From: an uncultured Bacteroidota bacterium
Lineage (GTDB): Bacteria > Bacteroidota > Bacteroidia > NS11-12g > UBA955
Direction: 5' to 3'
NCBI GenBank assembly: GCA_903953615.1
Contig: CAJBKH010000176.1
Span: 1 to 6,154, forward strand
DNA length: 6,154 nucleotides
The notes under the pieces are model-generated. The model ran no database searches. It saw only the letters and a list, made by a program, of their open reading frames with translations, and was not told the DNA's origin. Positions 1 to 6,154 of this stretch are shown here, in pieces. Each line of letters begins with the position of its first letter. Positions within the stretch are counted from its first letter, which is position 1. The translations under genes were made by a program, and so were the position numbers.

Positions 1-1359
1 AGCAACTCCCGCTCTAACTAAGTCATCCCAACGTTGTGCCTCAAAAGCTAATTCTAACCTTCTTTCGTTTAAGATAGCTGTTTTAGCTTCTGCTTTGCTC
101 ATTGAAGTTGACAATGCAGCTAAACCAGCTCTTGTGCGAATAGTGTTCAAAGTTGTTATTGCGGCCGCGGTTGCACCAGTTTCGTTTTGTGCTTCTGCTT
201 TTAATAAAACAATGTCTCCTAAACGCAAGAAGTAATAGTTATCACCACTTGCCCATCCACCTGCATGTTTTGCTTTGTAATTAAATGGAATGCCAACTGT
301 AGGATCTTGACATGGATTCCAGTTTTCGTCAGGCCATGCAATTGGATCACCATTAGCATCCTTCTTCATAAAAATAATGTTTGCATTTTTACGAACGTTA
401 TCTCCTTGAGCATCAAATGCTGCTACTAGGTTCTTAGAAGGAACACAATATTTTTGCCACCCGTCTTCTGGTGCTAAATAAAGTTGAATGCCCCAGCTAG
501 AGGCTGACCAGTTTCCTTCCTCATAAGGAACTTCTAAAATAGATTCTGCATTATAATCATGCGCACCATCGAAAAGATGATCATAACTAGCTAATAAAGA
601 ATAACCACCAGCGCCAGTAATTACGGCATTCGTATATTTTAATACTTCGGTATAATCCCTGTCTGTTCTTTGTGCCCAAGCTTTTGCTAGCAATGCATTA
701 GCAGCGCCTTTAGTCGCGCGCACTTTGCTTACAGAACCTGTTGAATAAGCATCCGGAAGGTTAGCGACTGCTACTAATAAATCAGCATTGATTTGATCAT
801 ACACTTCTTTTTCTGTAGCCCTCGCTTTACGCGTAGAAGTAGGGTTAGCTGTATTTGATGCTAATTCCAATGGAACGCCACCATACAATTTAACCAATTG
901 AAAATAATGGTATGCGCGTAAAAAACTTGCTTCACCAATTATTTGTTTTCTTCTATCTGCAGTTAATGCTGGGTCAGTTACCTCTGCAATTTTATTCAAG
1001 AGAATATTTGCCCTGGCAATACCCTTGTATAAATTACCCCAGTTTACATAGTTATGTGAATTGCTAGCCGGTAAATTGAAGCGGTCATAGTCGAAAAAAG
1101 TTTCTTCATTGTTGCCACCAGGATAGGCGTTGTCGGACCTCACTTCACTCATCATTATATACTCCCACTGATAATAATCGGTGCCGTAAAATATGTTATA
1201 ACAACCCGTTAAAACACTTTCAATATCGTTAGCAGTTGAATAAGAATTACCTGTTGTTAAGGATGTTTTAGGCTTATCGTCTAAGAATTTCTCGCACGAT
1301 AAGGAAACCATTGATATAGATAATACCAGAAGGCTTTTATATAGAATATTTTTTTTCAT
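1..1359 (-). CDS. SusD/RagB-family surface nutrient-binding lipoprotein, 3' end cut by the window edge
   Basis: I translated this frame by hand: it is open for 453 codons from the ATG at 1359 to the left edge with no stop. SusD-family proteins sit as lipoproteins on the outer face of the outer membrane, where they form a lid over the SusC barrel and bind the ligand. Residues 1-21 are a lipoprotein signal peptide ending Ser-Leu-Ser before Cys22, followed by EKFLDDKP, a typical mature SusD N-terminus. The helical TPR-like core includes GEASFLRAYHYFQLVKLYGG (142-161). Later come YYFLRLGDIVLLKAEAQNE (375-393) and IRTRAGL (407-413). The family signature ERRLELAFEAQRW lies at 432-444. Probably only several dozen C-terminal residues are missing. 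The start lies 19 bases after the susC stop, so the two are almost certainly co-transcribed. There is no clear Shine-Dalgarno; the upstream bases are A-rich. The substrate cannot be inferred from this protein alone. Confidence 0.96.
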   Translation of the reverse strand, partial: MKKNILYKSLLVLSISMVSLSCEKFLDDKPKTSLTTGNSYSTANDIESVLTGCYNIFYGTDYYQWEYIMMSEVRSDNAYPGGNNEETFFDYDRFNLPASNSHNYVNWGNLYKGIARANILLNKIAEVTDPALTADRRKQIIGEASFLRAYHYFQLVKLYGGVPLELASNTANPTSTRKARATEKEVYDQINADLLVAVANLPDAYSTGSVSKVRATKGAANALLAKAWAQRTDRDYTEVLKYTNAVITGAGGYSLLASYDHLFDGAHDYNAESILEVPYEEGNWSASSWGIQLYLAPEDGWQKYCVPSKNLVAAFDAQGDNVRKNANIIFMKKDANGDPIAWPDENWNPCQDPTVGIPFNYKAKHAGGWASGDNYYFLRLGDIVLLKAEAQNETGATAAAITTLNTIRTRAGLAALSTSMSKAEAKTAILNERRLELAFEAQRWDDLVRAGVA

Positions 1360-1378
1360 GTTTTTGTCGATTTAAGAA

Positions 1379-4300
1379 TTAAAATGAAATATTTAAACCA
1401 AATACAAACTCTCTAGCTTGAGGATATGTTCCAAAATCCACACCAGGAGCCGTGTTCTGATTTCTTGCAGACTGGCTCTTATTACTAAATGCACTTACTT
1501 CTGGGTCGAAGCCACTGTATTTAGTGAATGTAAGCAGGTTTTCTGCTGTTAAATAAATCAAACAACGACTAACTTTCAACTTGTTTAAAGTAGGCGACTT
1601 TACGTTATAACTTAATGTCAACGACTTTAACCTTAAGTAAGAACCGTCCTCAATAAAACGAGACGACGGTGTTGAGTTAACTACATTATTTGGTGTTGAC
1701 TTAGGAATGCTAGTAATATCACCTGCATGCTTCCACCTATTTAAAACACTTGCCGACTGATTCATAATTAAAGACATAGATTCAGACAATACGCGTGTGC
1801 CATTAAATATTTGATTGCCTTGTACACCTTGTAAAAATAAATCTAATGACCAGTTTTTATAACGGAACGAGTTGCTAAATCCATATATGAATTGCGGATT
1901 AGCGTCACCAATTATACCTACGCTATCGGCACCACTTGCATTTTTCAAAAAGTCAATCATGCCCGTTGCAGGGTCAACACCTTTTGAAATTTTTCCAAAG
2001 AACGAACCCAATGGTTTTCCTTCTTGTACAATTGCAGTATTAAAATCACTACCAGCCGGGTTAATGGTACCCGTCTTTAATGTACTTCCAACAATGTCAA
2101 TTACTTTGTTTTTGTTAAATGAAATATTGAAGTCGGAATTCCAAACGAAATTAGAACTTACTATATTTTTCGTGCTAATCTGAAATTCAAAACCTTTGTT
2201 TTCCATGCTACCCGCATTTTGCAATGCACTCGAGAAACCAGTACTTGTAGGCATTGGCACGCTTAACAGCATGTCATTTGTTTTCTTCTCGTAATAATCG
2301 GCTGTAAACATTACACGATTATTTAAGAATGCTACATCAATACCAATATCTAACTGTGTTGTTTTTTCCCAACGCAGGTCGGTGTTTTCAATAGTTGTTG
2401 GAATATAAGCAGTGTTCATATTTCCGCCGATAATATATTTCTGCATTGTATCAACAATACCATACCAGGCATAGGGTTGTGCACGGTCGTTACCAACAAT
2501 ACCCCAGCCAGCACGTAACTTAAATTCGCTAATGCCCTTTATGTTTTTAAAGAAACTTTCTTTGGACAATCTCCAGCCTCCTGAAAAAGAAGGGAAATAA
2601 CCCCATTTATTTTTTGCAGAAAACTGGCCTGAACCATCTGCTCTAAAATTACTTGTGATATAATATTTATCATCAAATACATAGTTCAAACGACCGATAA
2701 AGGATTGGTGAGATTTTTGAACATAGTAAGGTGTAGGTACGGATTTTATTTTACCGTCGTCTACATTTTGGCTTGTGCCAGCAGCAGTAAAGTCACGTGA
2801 CGACTTGTATAAGTTATCCGTTTCTTCTCTTGAAACAATATAACCGGCTAAAGCGCTTACATTATGTTGTTTAATTACCTTATTGTAATTTGCTGTATTT
2901 TCAGAAATCCAATATTTATACTTGTACGTATTTTCACTTGCTAATCCAGCACTTGATTTACCATACCTTGTTTGAACAGCGTCTTGAAAAGAAGTATATT
3001 TTCCTTCTGAATTTTCTGCACCAAATAAACTTTTTATTTTTAATCCTTTTAGTAATTCTGCTTCAGCATAAACATTACCAAATAATCTGCTGTTTTTGTT
3101 TAAATGATCGGGTTGGTATACAGTTGAAACCGGGTTTTCTAAGTCATTAATGAAAGGGCTTCTTGCATACATGGCAGGATTCTCCGCATCTCTAATTCCT
3201 ATATTAGGAATAGATGTATACAATCTTGTAATTACACCATTTCTGTTATTCTCAGAAACATCAATGTCTGTTACATTATCATATGAAACGCTTGTTCCTA
3301 ATTTAATTGCTTTGCTTAATTGATGGTCTATGTTTGCTTTTAATGTAGTACGCTTCAAGCTATTGTTTAATACAATACCGTTTTGGTCATTAAAAGATCC
3401 TGATACATAATAAGTGGTTTTTTCATTTCCGCCAGTTGCAGACAATTGGTGGTTTTGAGAAATTGCATTTCTGAATATCTCGTCCTGCCAGTTGGTGTTT
3501 GCTGTTAACTTTGACCAGTCGGTTGAGCCTCCCATTTCAGTTGCTAGGTCCTTAAACTGACTTGCATTAAGCACGTCCATTTTCTTCCATGCACTTGAAA
3601 CTGTTGCAGTAGCGTTATAGGTTAATTTTAACTTTTGATTTTTACCTCTCTTAGTAGTAATTAACACAACACCATTCGCACCACTACTTCCAAAAATAGC
3701 TGCAGAAGAAGCATCTTTTAATATGGTGATACTTTCGATATCGGCAGGATTAATTTCACTTGTATTATAAGTTGGAACACCATCCACCATATATAATGGA
3801 TCACTACCGGATGTGATGGAAGAAGTACCACGAACACGTATACTAAATCCTGCTTGTGGCTGACCCGAAGACCTAATTACTTGAACGCCAGAAGCCTTAC
3901 CTTCCAAGCCATATCCAAATTGAGTATTAGGACGATTTTCAAGGTCCTTAGCGGTAACAACCGATACCGAACCTGTTAAATCTCTTTTCTTCTGTGTACC
4001 ATAACCAACCACCACCACTTGATTCAATTCGTTATTTAATAACTTTAGAGATATTTTAATAAACTCAGCAGCACCAACCGAAATTTCTTGTTTTTCATAG
4101 TTAACATGCGTAACAATGATAATTGCATTGTTGTCCTCTACTTTAATAGTAAAATTTCCTTTTGAGTCGGTTGTGGTGCCTAAATTAGTGCCCTTAATTA
4201 CAATAAATGCCCCTACTAATGGCTCGCCATTTTCAGACACTACTGTTCCCGAGACTTTTCGCCCCTCGGCTACTTCACTACTTTCGGTAGGCAAAATAAC

Positions 4301-4654
4301 TACTAGATTGTTTTCCAATACCTTGTAGTTTAATCCTGTACCTGAAAGCATGTTTTCTAACAAGCCTACCACAGATTCTCCAGTTACACTCACGTCTACC
4401 TTTTTTTGTAAGGCAGGTAAGTCGTAATTGTACAGAAAACGGTATGCACTTTGTTTTTCAATTGCCTTAAATACTTTTGGCATCCCCGCTTGCTTCATTT
4501 GTAATGTTACAAATTGAGCATTGGCGTCGCCTGCAATAGCTTGCACTGTGGTAAGTAAGATCAATGCGATCGTCATTTTCATAAACAATAATGTTTTAAA
4601 TAAAGAGCGATTTTGCGTAAGCAGTAGCTTAACACTGAGTAAGGTTTTTTTCAT
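1379..4654 (-). CDS. SusC/RagA-family TonB-dependent outer-membrane transporter with N-terminal STN signalling domain
   Basis: The protein has 1091 residues, normal for an STN-bearing SusC. It is a 22-strand-type outer-membrane barrel that imports a ligand delivered by its SusD partner, using energy from TonB-ExbB-ExbD. Order of parts: signal peptide to about residue 47 (AGDANAQ), STN domain about 48-120, carboxypeptidase-regulatory-like domain about 132-205, TonB-box/SusC signature QVVVVGYGTQKKRDLTGSVS (212-231), plug about 222-335 with LYMVDGVP (287-294) and ILKDASSAAIFGSSGANGV (311-329), then the barrel. The C-terminal motif TAENLLTFTKYSGFDPEVS (1036-1054) and the terminal Phe are typical of the family. 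The STN domain implies signalling to the adjacent FecR as well as transport. The start at 4654 gives an unusually long n-region before the hydrophobic core; Met25 or Met27 are alternative starts with a standard signal peptide. FGSSGANG replaces the commoner YGSRGANG. The ligand is unknown. Confidence 0.97.
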   Translation of the reverse strand: MKKTLLSVKLLLTQNRSLFKTLLFMKMTIALILLTTVQAIAGDANAQFVTLQMKQAGMPKVFKAIEKQSAYRFLYNYDLPALQKKVDVSVTGESVVGLLENMLSGTGLNYKVLENNLVVILPTESSEVAEGRKVSGTVVSENGEPLVGAFIVIKGTNLGTTTDSKGNFTIKVEDNNAIIIVTHVNYEKQEISVGAAEFIKISLKLLNNELNQVVVVGYGTQKKRDLTGSVSVVTAKDLENRPNTQFGYGLEGKASGVQVIRSSGQPQAGFSIRVRGTSSITSGSDPLYMVDGVPTYNTSEINPADIESITILKDASSAAIFGSSGANGVVLITTKRGKNQKLKLTYNATATVSSAWKKMDVLNASQFKDLATEMGGSTDWSKLTANTNWQDEIFRNAISQNHQLSATGGNEKTTYYVSGSFNDQNGIVLNNSLKRTTLKANIDHQLSKAIKLGTSVSYDNVTDIDVSENNRNGVITRLYTSIPNIGIRDAENPAMYARSPFINDLENPVSTVYQPDHLNKNSRLFGNVYAEAELLKGLKIKSLFGAENSEGKYTSFQDAVQTRYGKSSAGLASENTYKYKYWISENTANYNKVIKQHNVSALAGYIVSREETDNLYKSSRDFTAAGTSQNVDDGKIKSVPTPYYVQKSHQSFIGRLNYVFDDKYYITSNFRADGSGQFSAKNKWGYFPSFSGGWRLSKESFFKNIKGISEFKLRAGWGIVGNDRAQPYAWYGIVDTMQKYIIGGNMNTAYIPTTIENTDLRWEKTTQLDIGIDVAFLNNRVMFTADYYEKKTNDMLLSVPMPTSTGFSSALQNAGSMENKGFEFQISTKNIVSSNFVWNSDFNISFNKNKVIDIVGSTLKTGTINPAGSDFNTAIVQEGKPLGSFFGKISKGVDPATGMIDFLKNASGADSVGIIGDANPQFIYGFSNSFRYKNWSLDLFLQGVQGNQIFNGTRVLSESMSLIMNQSASVLNRWKHAGDITSIPKSTPNNVVNSTPSSRFIEDGSYLRLKSLTLSYNVKSPTLNKLKVSRCLIYLTAENLLTFTKYSGFDPEVSAFSNKSQSARNQNTAPGVDFGTYPQAREFVFGLNISF

Positions 4655-4661
4655 ACCTTTG
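4654..4661 (+). promoter_or_regulatory. Candidate -7 promoter element (TACCTTTG) for plus-strand antisense transcription
   Basis: TACCTTTG fits all six fixed positions of the TAnnTTTG element used by the primary sigma factor of Bacteroidota. It is the only such match I found on the plus strand between about 4560 and 4770. It overlaps the complement of the susC ATG by one base. No TTTG lies 19-21 bases upstream; the best available is TTAA at 4629-4632, a weak match, and the nearest real TTTG (4612-4615) is too far away. On the minus strand the same bases read CAAAGGT just before the ATG, which could be read as a purine-rich ribosome-binding region, but at one base from the ATG it is too close for a standard one. 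Confidence 0.35.
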
Positions 4662-4680
4662 GTTTAGGGTTATTTAATAT

Positions 4681-4716
4681 GAAACCTTGGTGAATTTTAC
4701 GATTGTCCTTGGTTTC
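4681..4716 (+). repeat. Imperfect inverted repeat (hairpin) in the fecR-susC gap
   Basis: GAAACC (4681-4686) pairs with GGTTTC (4711-4716). After two T-T mismatches (4687-4688 with 4709-4710), GG (4689-4690) pairs with CC (4707-4708), closing a 16-base loop. As plus-strand RNA the mismatches are tandem U-U, which stack well; as minus-strand RNA they are A-A, which do not. It lies between the candidate -7 box and the terminator, so it would be the 5' hairpin of the candidate antisense RNA. The same bases also give the short direct repeat CCTTGGT at 4685 and 4707. Confidence 0.45.
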
Positions 4717-4727
4717 TTTTCGACCTG

Positions 4728-4765
4728 ATCGGGGAATGTTAGCGCATTTCCCGATTTTTATTTTT
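4728..4765 (+). terminator. Rho-independent terminator-like stem-loop, plus-strand orientation
   Basis: ATCGGGGAATG (4728-4738) pairs with CATTTCCCGAT (4745-4755) around a six-base loop TTAGCG. This gives eleven pairs with one G-U wobble (4734 with 4749), followed by TTTTATTTTT (4756-4765). On the minus strand the wobble becomes an A-C mismatch and the bases after the stem are CAGGTCG, with no U-tract, so it is not a terminator for fecR. No plus-strand protein gene precedes it, which points to a small or antisense RNA. On the minus strand it could still act as a weaker hairpin in the fecR-susC mRNA. Confidence 0.65.
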
Positions 4766-4770
4766 AACTA

Positions 4771-5877
4771 TTATTCAATTATAATTTCACTGTCGTGAAT
4801 TGTATATTTAAACATAGCAATTAGTTGTAACGCCTTTAAGGCCTCTTCCACATTTTCATTTTCAAAAACTCCTCCAAACCTATTTGCTACCAAATGTTGA
4901 TTTTTGATAGTGATTTTTATATTATACCATCTTTCCATTTTTTCTGCCAATTCAGAAAAAGTGTCACCATCAAATATCAAACGGCCATATACCCATGAAG
5001 TTTCCACTCTTGCACTATCAGGGATATATTTAGAAATAGCACTAATAGATATTAATTCTGATTGTTTGTTTTCAACAGACAATCCTGCATGTTGATTTGC
5101 ATTCAAAATTGCTGGTTTATTATAAACTAGTTTTTCATTAGGGCGTAATATTATTTTTGAAGCAGATGGTTCGTTGTTTTTTTGAACTTCAATTAACCCC
5201 CTCACCAATGTTGTTTCAATAGTAGGGTCTTGGTTATACGATTTCACGTTGAAAGCCGTACCCAGTACACGTATGCTTATTGCAGATGTTTTTACAATAA
5301 AGGGGCGCTTTTTGTCTTTTACCACATCAAAGTAAGCTTCGCCCTCAAGTGTTACTTCACGAATAGAATCATTGAAGCTTGCGCCGTAAGAAAGTTTACT
5401 TTCCGAGTTCAACCAAACCTGTGAACCATCTGGTAAAATTAGTTTTGATTTGGTTCCTCTTTTGGCAACGATTTCGTTGTACTTGAATTTATCTGAAGCG
5501 TTGGCTTGCATGCCCGGAATTCCAAACTGAAAACTTAAAACCAATCCAATTAAAACAGCAGCAATGGCAAATGACCACTTGGCAATAGAAGGCATTTTTT
5601 TAATATTAGCATGGGGGTTGCTAACATTATTTACCTGCTCAATCATTTTGTCGGCAGTAGCTGTAGATAAAATATAATTAAAGTGATCATCCTTCTCGCT
5701 TTGCGAATCGGCGCTTTTAGGTGCTTGAATATTCCACCAGCTTGTAATTAATTCATGAAAAAACTGTTCGTCCTCGCTTTTAAGCAATTCGGCAAACTCC
5801 GCTTGTTCGATTTCGGAGGCCTCCTTTGATAATATTCTGGAGTAAAGTTCTATAATTCTATTGCGGTTCATAGGCAT
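4771..5877 (-). CDS. FecR-family transmembrane anti-sigma factor (DUF4974-type C-terminus)
   Basis: The protein has 368 residues, usual for FecR proteins of Bacteroidota. It spans the inner membrane, holds or activates its ECF sigma factor on the cytoplasmic side, and reads the STN domain of the outer-membrane transporter on the periplasmic side. Residues 1-95 form the helical cytoplasmic sigma-binding part. Residues 101-120 are the single membrane segment (starting WSFAIAAVLIG). The FecR domain spans about 137-232, with LILPDGSQVWLNSESKL (146-162), LEGEAYFDV (177-185) and VLGTAFNV (204-211). Residues 298-367 match the C-terminal DUF4974 pattern, including GRLIFDGDTFSELAEKMERW (298-317). The gene lies 47 bases after the sigma gene and 116 bases before susC. 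The start is ambiguous between Met1 and Met3 (ATG CCT ATG). A Leu-Gly-Thr at 205-207 could be the Gly-Thr self-cleavage bond known from pseudomonad FecR homologues; that is inference. Confidence 0.95.
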   Translation of the reverse strand: MPMNRNRIIELYSRILSKEASEIEQAEFAELLKSEDEQFFHELITSWWNIQAPKSADSQSEKDDHFNYILSTATADKMIEQVNNVSNPHANIKKMPSIAKWSFAIAAVLIGLVLSFQFGIPGMQANASDKFKYNEIVAKRGTKSKLILPDGSQVWLNSESKLSYGASFNDSIREVTLEGEAYFDVVKDKKRPFIVKTSAISIRVLGTAFNVKSYNQDPTIETTLVRGLIEVQKNNEPSASKIILRPNEKLVYNKPAILNANQHAGLSVENKQSELISISAISKYIPDSARVETSWVYGRLIFDGDTFSELAEKMERWYNIKITIKNQHLVANRFGGVFENENVEEALKALQLIAMFKYTIHDSEIIIE

Positions 5878-5924
5878 GCTTATACCTAAGACAAAAAAAC
5901 AACTTGTTTACCCTAACCGATTGC

Positions 5925-6154
5925 CTACTTTTTTATAAAAATATTATTACGGGAGGTTTCGATGGCCGTTTTAACACTTTCCCGAATTTTAGAAACCGCT
6001 ATAACCATTTGAGCATCAATAGTTTTCACAGATAAACTGAGAATTTCAGCCACTTCGCCATAACGTAAGCCGTCTTCTCTAACCAGCTTAAAAATTAGTT
6101 TACACCTAGGGGGGAGGCTGTCTACTGCTTGCTTAATTTTTTGAAGCATTTCCT
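5925..6154 (-). CDS. ECF (FecI-like, sigma-70 family) RNA polymerase sigma factor, C-terminal part only
   Basis: The reading frame continues through the right edge (codons xAG GAA before the first visible ATG at 6149), so this is the 3' end of a longer gene; ECF sigma factors usually have about 160-200 residues. The visible part is sigma region 4, which binds the -35-like promoter element. Numbering from Met at 6149, LPPRCKLIF (12-20) is the classic opening, DGLRYGEVAEILSLSVKTID (26-45) is the helix-turn-helix, and AVSKIRE (51-57) ends the recognition helix. The tail TAIETSRNNIFIKK is basic at its end. The Met at 6149 is very unlikely to be the true start, because the family also needs region 2 for core polymerase and -10 binding. 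The next gene is the cognate FecR-type anti-sigma factor, 47 bases downstream, so the pair is probably one operon. The likely target is the susC/susD transcript, though no promoter for it could be assigned. Confidence 0.93.
   Translation of the reverse strand, partial: EMLQKIKQAVDSLPPRCKLIFKLVREDGLRYGEVAEILSLSVKTIDAQMVIAVSKIRESVKTAIETSRNNIFIKK

Larger units (their letters stand above)
4666..4765 (+). ncRNA. Candidate cis-antisense small RNA opposite the susC leader
   Basis: This is inferred from three signals on the plus strand, opposite to every gene here. A TACCTTTG box at 4654-4661 matches the Bacteroidota -7 consensus TAnnTTTG. An imperfect hairpin follows at 4681-4716. A terminator-like stem-loop with a U-tract ends at 4765. 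The start near 4666 is estimated from the box, giving an RNA of about 100 nt that is fully complementary to the untranslated leader of susC. Such RNAs would pair with the susC mRNA leader or interfere with its transcription, and so lower transporter production. From memory, antisense RNAs of this kind (for example DonS in Bacteroides fragilis) have been reported at susC genes of sigma/anti-sigma-controlled loci. Against it: there is no good TTTG -33 box at the right distance, and transcription cannot be seen from sequence. Confidence 0.42.

Noticed and set aside
161..170. GC-rich patch containing a NotI site (GCGGCCGC), suggestive of a cloning junction
   Set aside because: The SusD frame runs through it unbroken (Thr-Ala-Ala-Ala) and the protein matches the family on both sides, so it is native coding sequence.
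1872..2183. Plus-strand open frame of 103 codons inside the SusC gene
   Set aside because: It lies wholly opposite a strongly conserved barrel-coding region, resembles no family I know and has no promoter or leader. It is a shadow of susC.
2890..3150. Plus-strand open frame of 86 codons inside the SusC gene
   Set aside because: Its composition (runs of Leu, Ile, Phe, Tyr, His) is what results from reading AT-rich barrel codons backwards. It is a shadow.
4116..4328. Plus-strand open frame of 70 codons opposite the STN and carboxypeptidase-like domains
   Set aside because: No recognisable domain and no start signals; the minus strand here encodes conserved domains.
4904..5424. Two plus-strand open frames (4904-5095 and 5230-5424) inside fecR
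   Set aside because: Both are opposite conserved FecR/DUF4974 coding sequence and show no family features.
5897..5909. Perfect 6-1-6 dyad AAACAACTTGTTT in the gap between the sigma gene and fecR
   Set aside because: It could be a protein-binding site, but it is made almost wholly of A and T in an A/T-rich gap. A one-base centre cannot form a hairpin, and the alternative 5-base stem is too weak to be a terminator. Chance is the simpler reading.
6147..6149. ATG at 6149 as the true start of a 74-residue regulator containing only the helix-turn-helix
   Set aside because: The frame stays open to the edge and the sequence begins just inside sigma region 4, so a truncated view of a full ECF sigma factor is far more likely.

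Overview
The window reads as chromosomal DNA of a member of the Bacteroidota. It is AT-rich, has almost no Shine-Dalgarno sequences, and carries the phylum-specific SusC/SusD pair. An STN-bearing SusC next to a FecI-like sigma factor and a FecR with a DUF4974-type C-terminus is common in Sphingobacteriales, Chitinophagales and Bacteroides. I lean towards an environmental Sphingobacteriia or Chitinophagia lineage from the style of the proteins, but the sequence does not prove it.

All four protein genes lie on the minus strand, so transcription runs from the right edge to the left edge. In order they are: the C-terminal part (sigma region 4) of an ECF sigma factor (5925-6154, cut by the right edge); a complete FecR-type membrane anti-sigma factor (4771-5877); a complete SusC/RagA TonB-dependent outer-membrane transporter with an N-terminal STN signalling domain (1379-4654); and a SusD/RagB surface lipoprotein (1-1359, its last residues cut by the left edge). 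Gaps are 47, 116 and 19 bases. The window is gene-dense and has no unexplained stretch above 300 bases.

Together these genes form a trans-envelope signalling and uptake unit. SusD and SusC would capture and import a ligand, usually an oligosaccharide and sometimes a peptide. Ligand occupancy would be passed from the STN domain to the periplasmic part of FecR, which releases the sigma factor to raise susC/susD transcription. No degradative enzyme is inside the window, so the substrate cannot be named. The genes beyond the left edge would be the place to look.

The part worth a second look is the 116-base gap between fecR and susC. Read on the plus strand, opposite to all the genes, it holds a perfect match to the Bacteroidota -7 promoter element (overlapping the susC start codon), then an imperfect hairpin, then a strong stem-loop followed by a U-tract. 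Both hairpins pair better as plus-strand RNA than as minus-strand RNA. This looks like a gene for a cis-antisense small RNA of about 100 nt complementary to the susC leader. Similar antisense RNAs have been described at sigma/anti-sigma-controlled susC loci in Bacteroides, so the class may not be new, but this copy would not appear in routine annotation.
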